From positions 1 through 64,000 of the forward strand of contig JADFLR010000002.1 of NCBI GenBank assembly GCA_022564295.1: a DNA stretch of 64,000 nucleotides, in the 5' to 3' direction. Shown here piece by piece: positions 63,110 to 64,000 of this stretch (positions are counted from its first letter, which is position 1; each line of letters begins with the position of its first letter). The notes below the pieces were generated by a model. It saw only the letters and a program-made list of their open reading frames with translations. It was not told the origin of the DNA and made no database searches. Source of the stretch: Bacteroidota bacterium (GTDB lineage Bacteria > Bacteroidota > Ignavibacteria > Ignavibacteriales > Ignavibacteriaceae). The position numbers and the translations under genes are program-made.

Positions 63110-64000
63110 GTGAGTTGGATATTCGGATTTTATTCAAAATATTCTTTTGAAACAAAAAAAATTTCAGAATTGCATCCACAACCAATTGCTGCTGTATCTA
63201 GTTCAAAACATTACATAGCAATTGGCGGGAACAATAATACGCTATTTTACGAAAAAGCTGACCCCATTATTAATTATTTCATTTGCGGCTTACCGATATC
63301 TAAAAGTGCAACAAGGTTTTTAAATAAAAATGATTGGAGCAGAATTTTTAACGACAAACCAGAGGAACTCAAATCGTTAAATGGACATTTCTGCGGAGTA
63401 TTAACTACAAACAGCTCAATTACTCTTTTCACGGACCAATTGGGCTTGAGAGAATTCCATATTTATGAGAACGATAATGGCTGGTATTTCTCTTCCAGAT
63501 TAGATTTCATATTAAAATTAGAAAATTTTGAAATCGACTTCAACGAATTTGGCTCACGATGGATGCTAATAAATCAACTTTCAAATAAAAGTATAATTAA
63601 AAATATTCGCCGACTTAATTGTGGTGCAAAAGCAATTATAAATCACAATCAATTAGAATTTATTGAAAACAATTGGCTCCCTTCAAAAGAAAAAACTATT
63701 AGTACAAATGATTTCAATCATAAATTAAAAAATCTAACTTTATTGGGTTCGTGCAATAATTCAAAGATTTCTCTCAGCTTATCCGGAGGAATGGATTCCA
63801 GAGTGATTTTGTCTTTACTTCTAAATTCAGATTACGATAATTGGGATTGTCACACATTCCAAACGGAAGATAAGATGGATATCAATATTGCTGAAAAAAT
63901 ATTGAGCGATTTAAATATTCAGCATAAATTATTCTCAGATAATATTGATAGACAAAATAATATTGTCTCGGAATTATTTGATTATATTGGTTCAACTTAT
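63110..64000 (+). CDS. Asparagine-synthase-like protein, N-terminal part (cut by window end)
   Basis: 297 codons, open to the last base of the window, start GTG at 63110 after AATAAGGA. The N-terminus MSWIFGFYSKYSF resembles the glutaminase domain of asparagine synthetases but has Ser where the catalytic Cys2 should be, so it likely lacks glutaminase activity. At about residue 225 is the ATP-pyrophosphatase motif ISLSLSGGMDSRVILSLLL. Such proteins form amides, often in natural-product or surface-sugar pathways. Partner genes would lie beyond the window. Confidence 0.8.
   Translation, partial: MSWIFGFYSKYSFETKKISELHPQPIAAVSSSKHYIAIGGNNNTLFYEKADPIINYFICGLPISKSATRFLNKNDWSRIFNDKPEELKSLNGHFCGVLTTNSSITLFTDQLGLREFHIYENDNGWYFSSRLDFILKLENFEIDFNEFGSRWMLINQLSNKSIIKNIRRLNCGAKAIINHNQLEFIENNWLPSKEKTISTNDFNHKLKNLTLLGSCNNSKISLSLSGGMDSRVILSLLLNSDYDNWDCHTFQTEDKMDINIAEKILSDLNIQHKLFSDNIDRQNNIVSELFDYIGSTY

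Noticed and set aside
1-64000. tRNA, rRNA or riboswitch genes
   Set aside because: I saw no cloverleaf, rRNA segment or known riboswitch core by eye; a covariance search would be needed to be sure.

Overview
The window is AT-rich bacterial DNA. Several proteins end in the type IX secretion sorting domain (motifs such as QNYPNPFNP), lipoproteins and outer-membrane barrels are common, and there is a bTHX ribosomal protein. This suggests a member of the Bacteroidota/Chlorobi/Ignavibacteria group, most like Ignavibacteria. That placement is inferred from gene style, not from a marker phylogeny.

Region 1 (1-18326) is a gene-cassette array of an integron. About 16 short genes, mostly of unknown function and all on the + strand, are separated by some 20 attC-like sites. 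Each intact site starts with YAAC-type sequence, has imperfectly complementary arms, and ends in a GTTRRRY-like box. Most sites are unusually long (180-260 bp) and belong to a few families. Two are short (60 and 71 bp) and look like attC sites of proteobacterial integrons. Cargo includes SIMPL-domain proteins, lipoproteins, two methyltransferases, a DUF4062-TIR protein that is a likely antiphage effector, HEPN-like proteins, a zincin, a substrate-binding protein and a Phd/ParE-type toxin-antitoxin pair. No integrase gene is visible in this region.

Region 2 (18327-24870) looks like the chromosomal anchor: a four-gene operon for mannoside/glycan metabolism (GT4, GT4-cupin fusion, two GH130 enzymes). 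The terminator, presumed promoter and first codons of the first gene have been copied twice into the upstream array, each copy fused to the right half of an attC and lying directly upstream of a cassette gene.

Region 3 (about 25-37 kb) is a second cassette region. It holds a decayed N-terminal fragment of an integron integrase on the minus strand (about 26927-27073), an attI-like repeat present in four copies, and cassettes carrying DUF5677-like proteins, a DEDD exonuclease, a serpin, a T9SS-secreted beta-propeller, an adenylate cyclase and a DUF3891 protein. attC families are shared with region 1, so both are probably parts of one old, split integron.

Region 4 (37-64 kb) is ordinary chromosome: a frameshifted flavin reductase, membrane proteins, a barrel/GDPD/barrel operon, a sulfatase, a HAD phosphatase, a secreted trypsin-like protease, a MauG-type peroxidase beside a heptaheme-TPR cytochrome, then RuvB, an M1 peptidase, a DEAD-box helicase, a CDGSH protein, an MFS transporter and the start of an asparagine-synthase-like gene cut by the window end.
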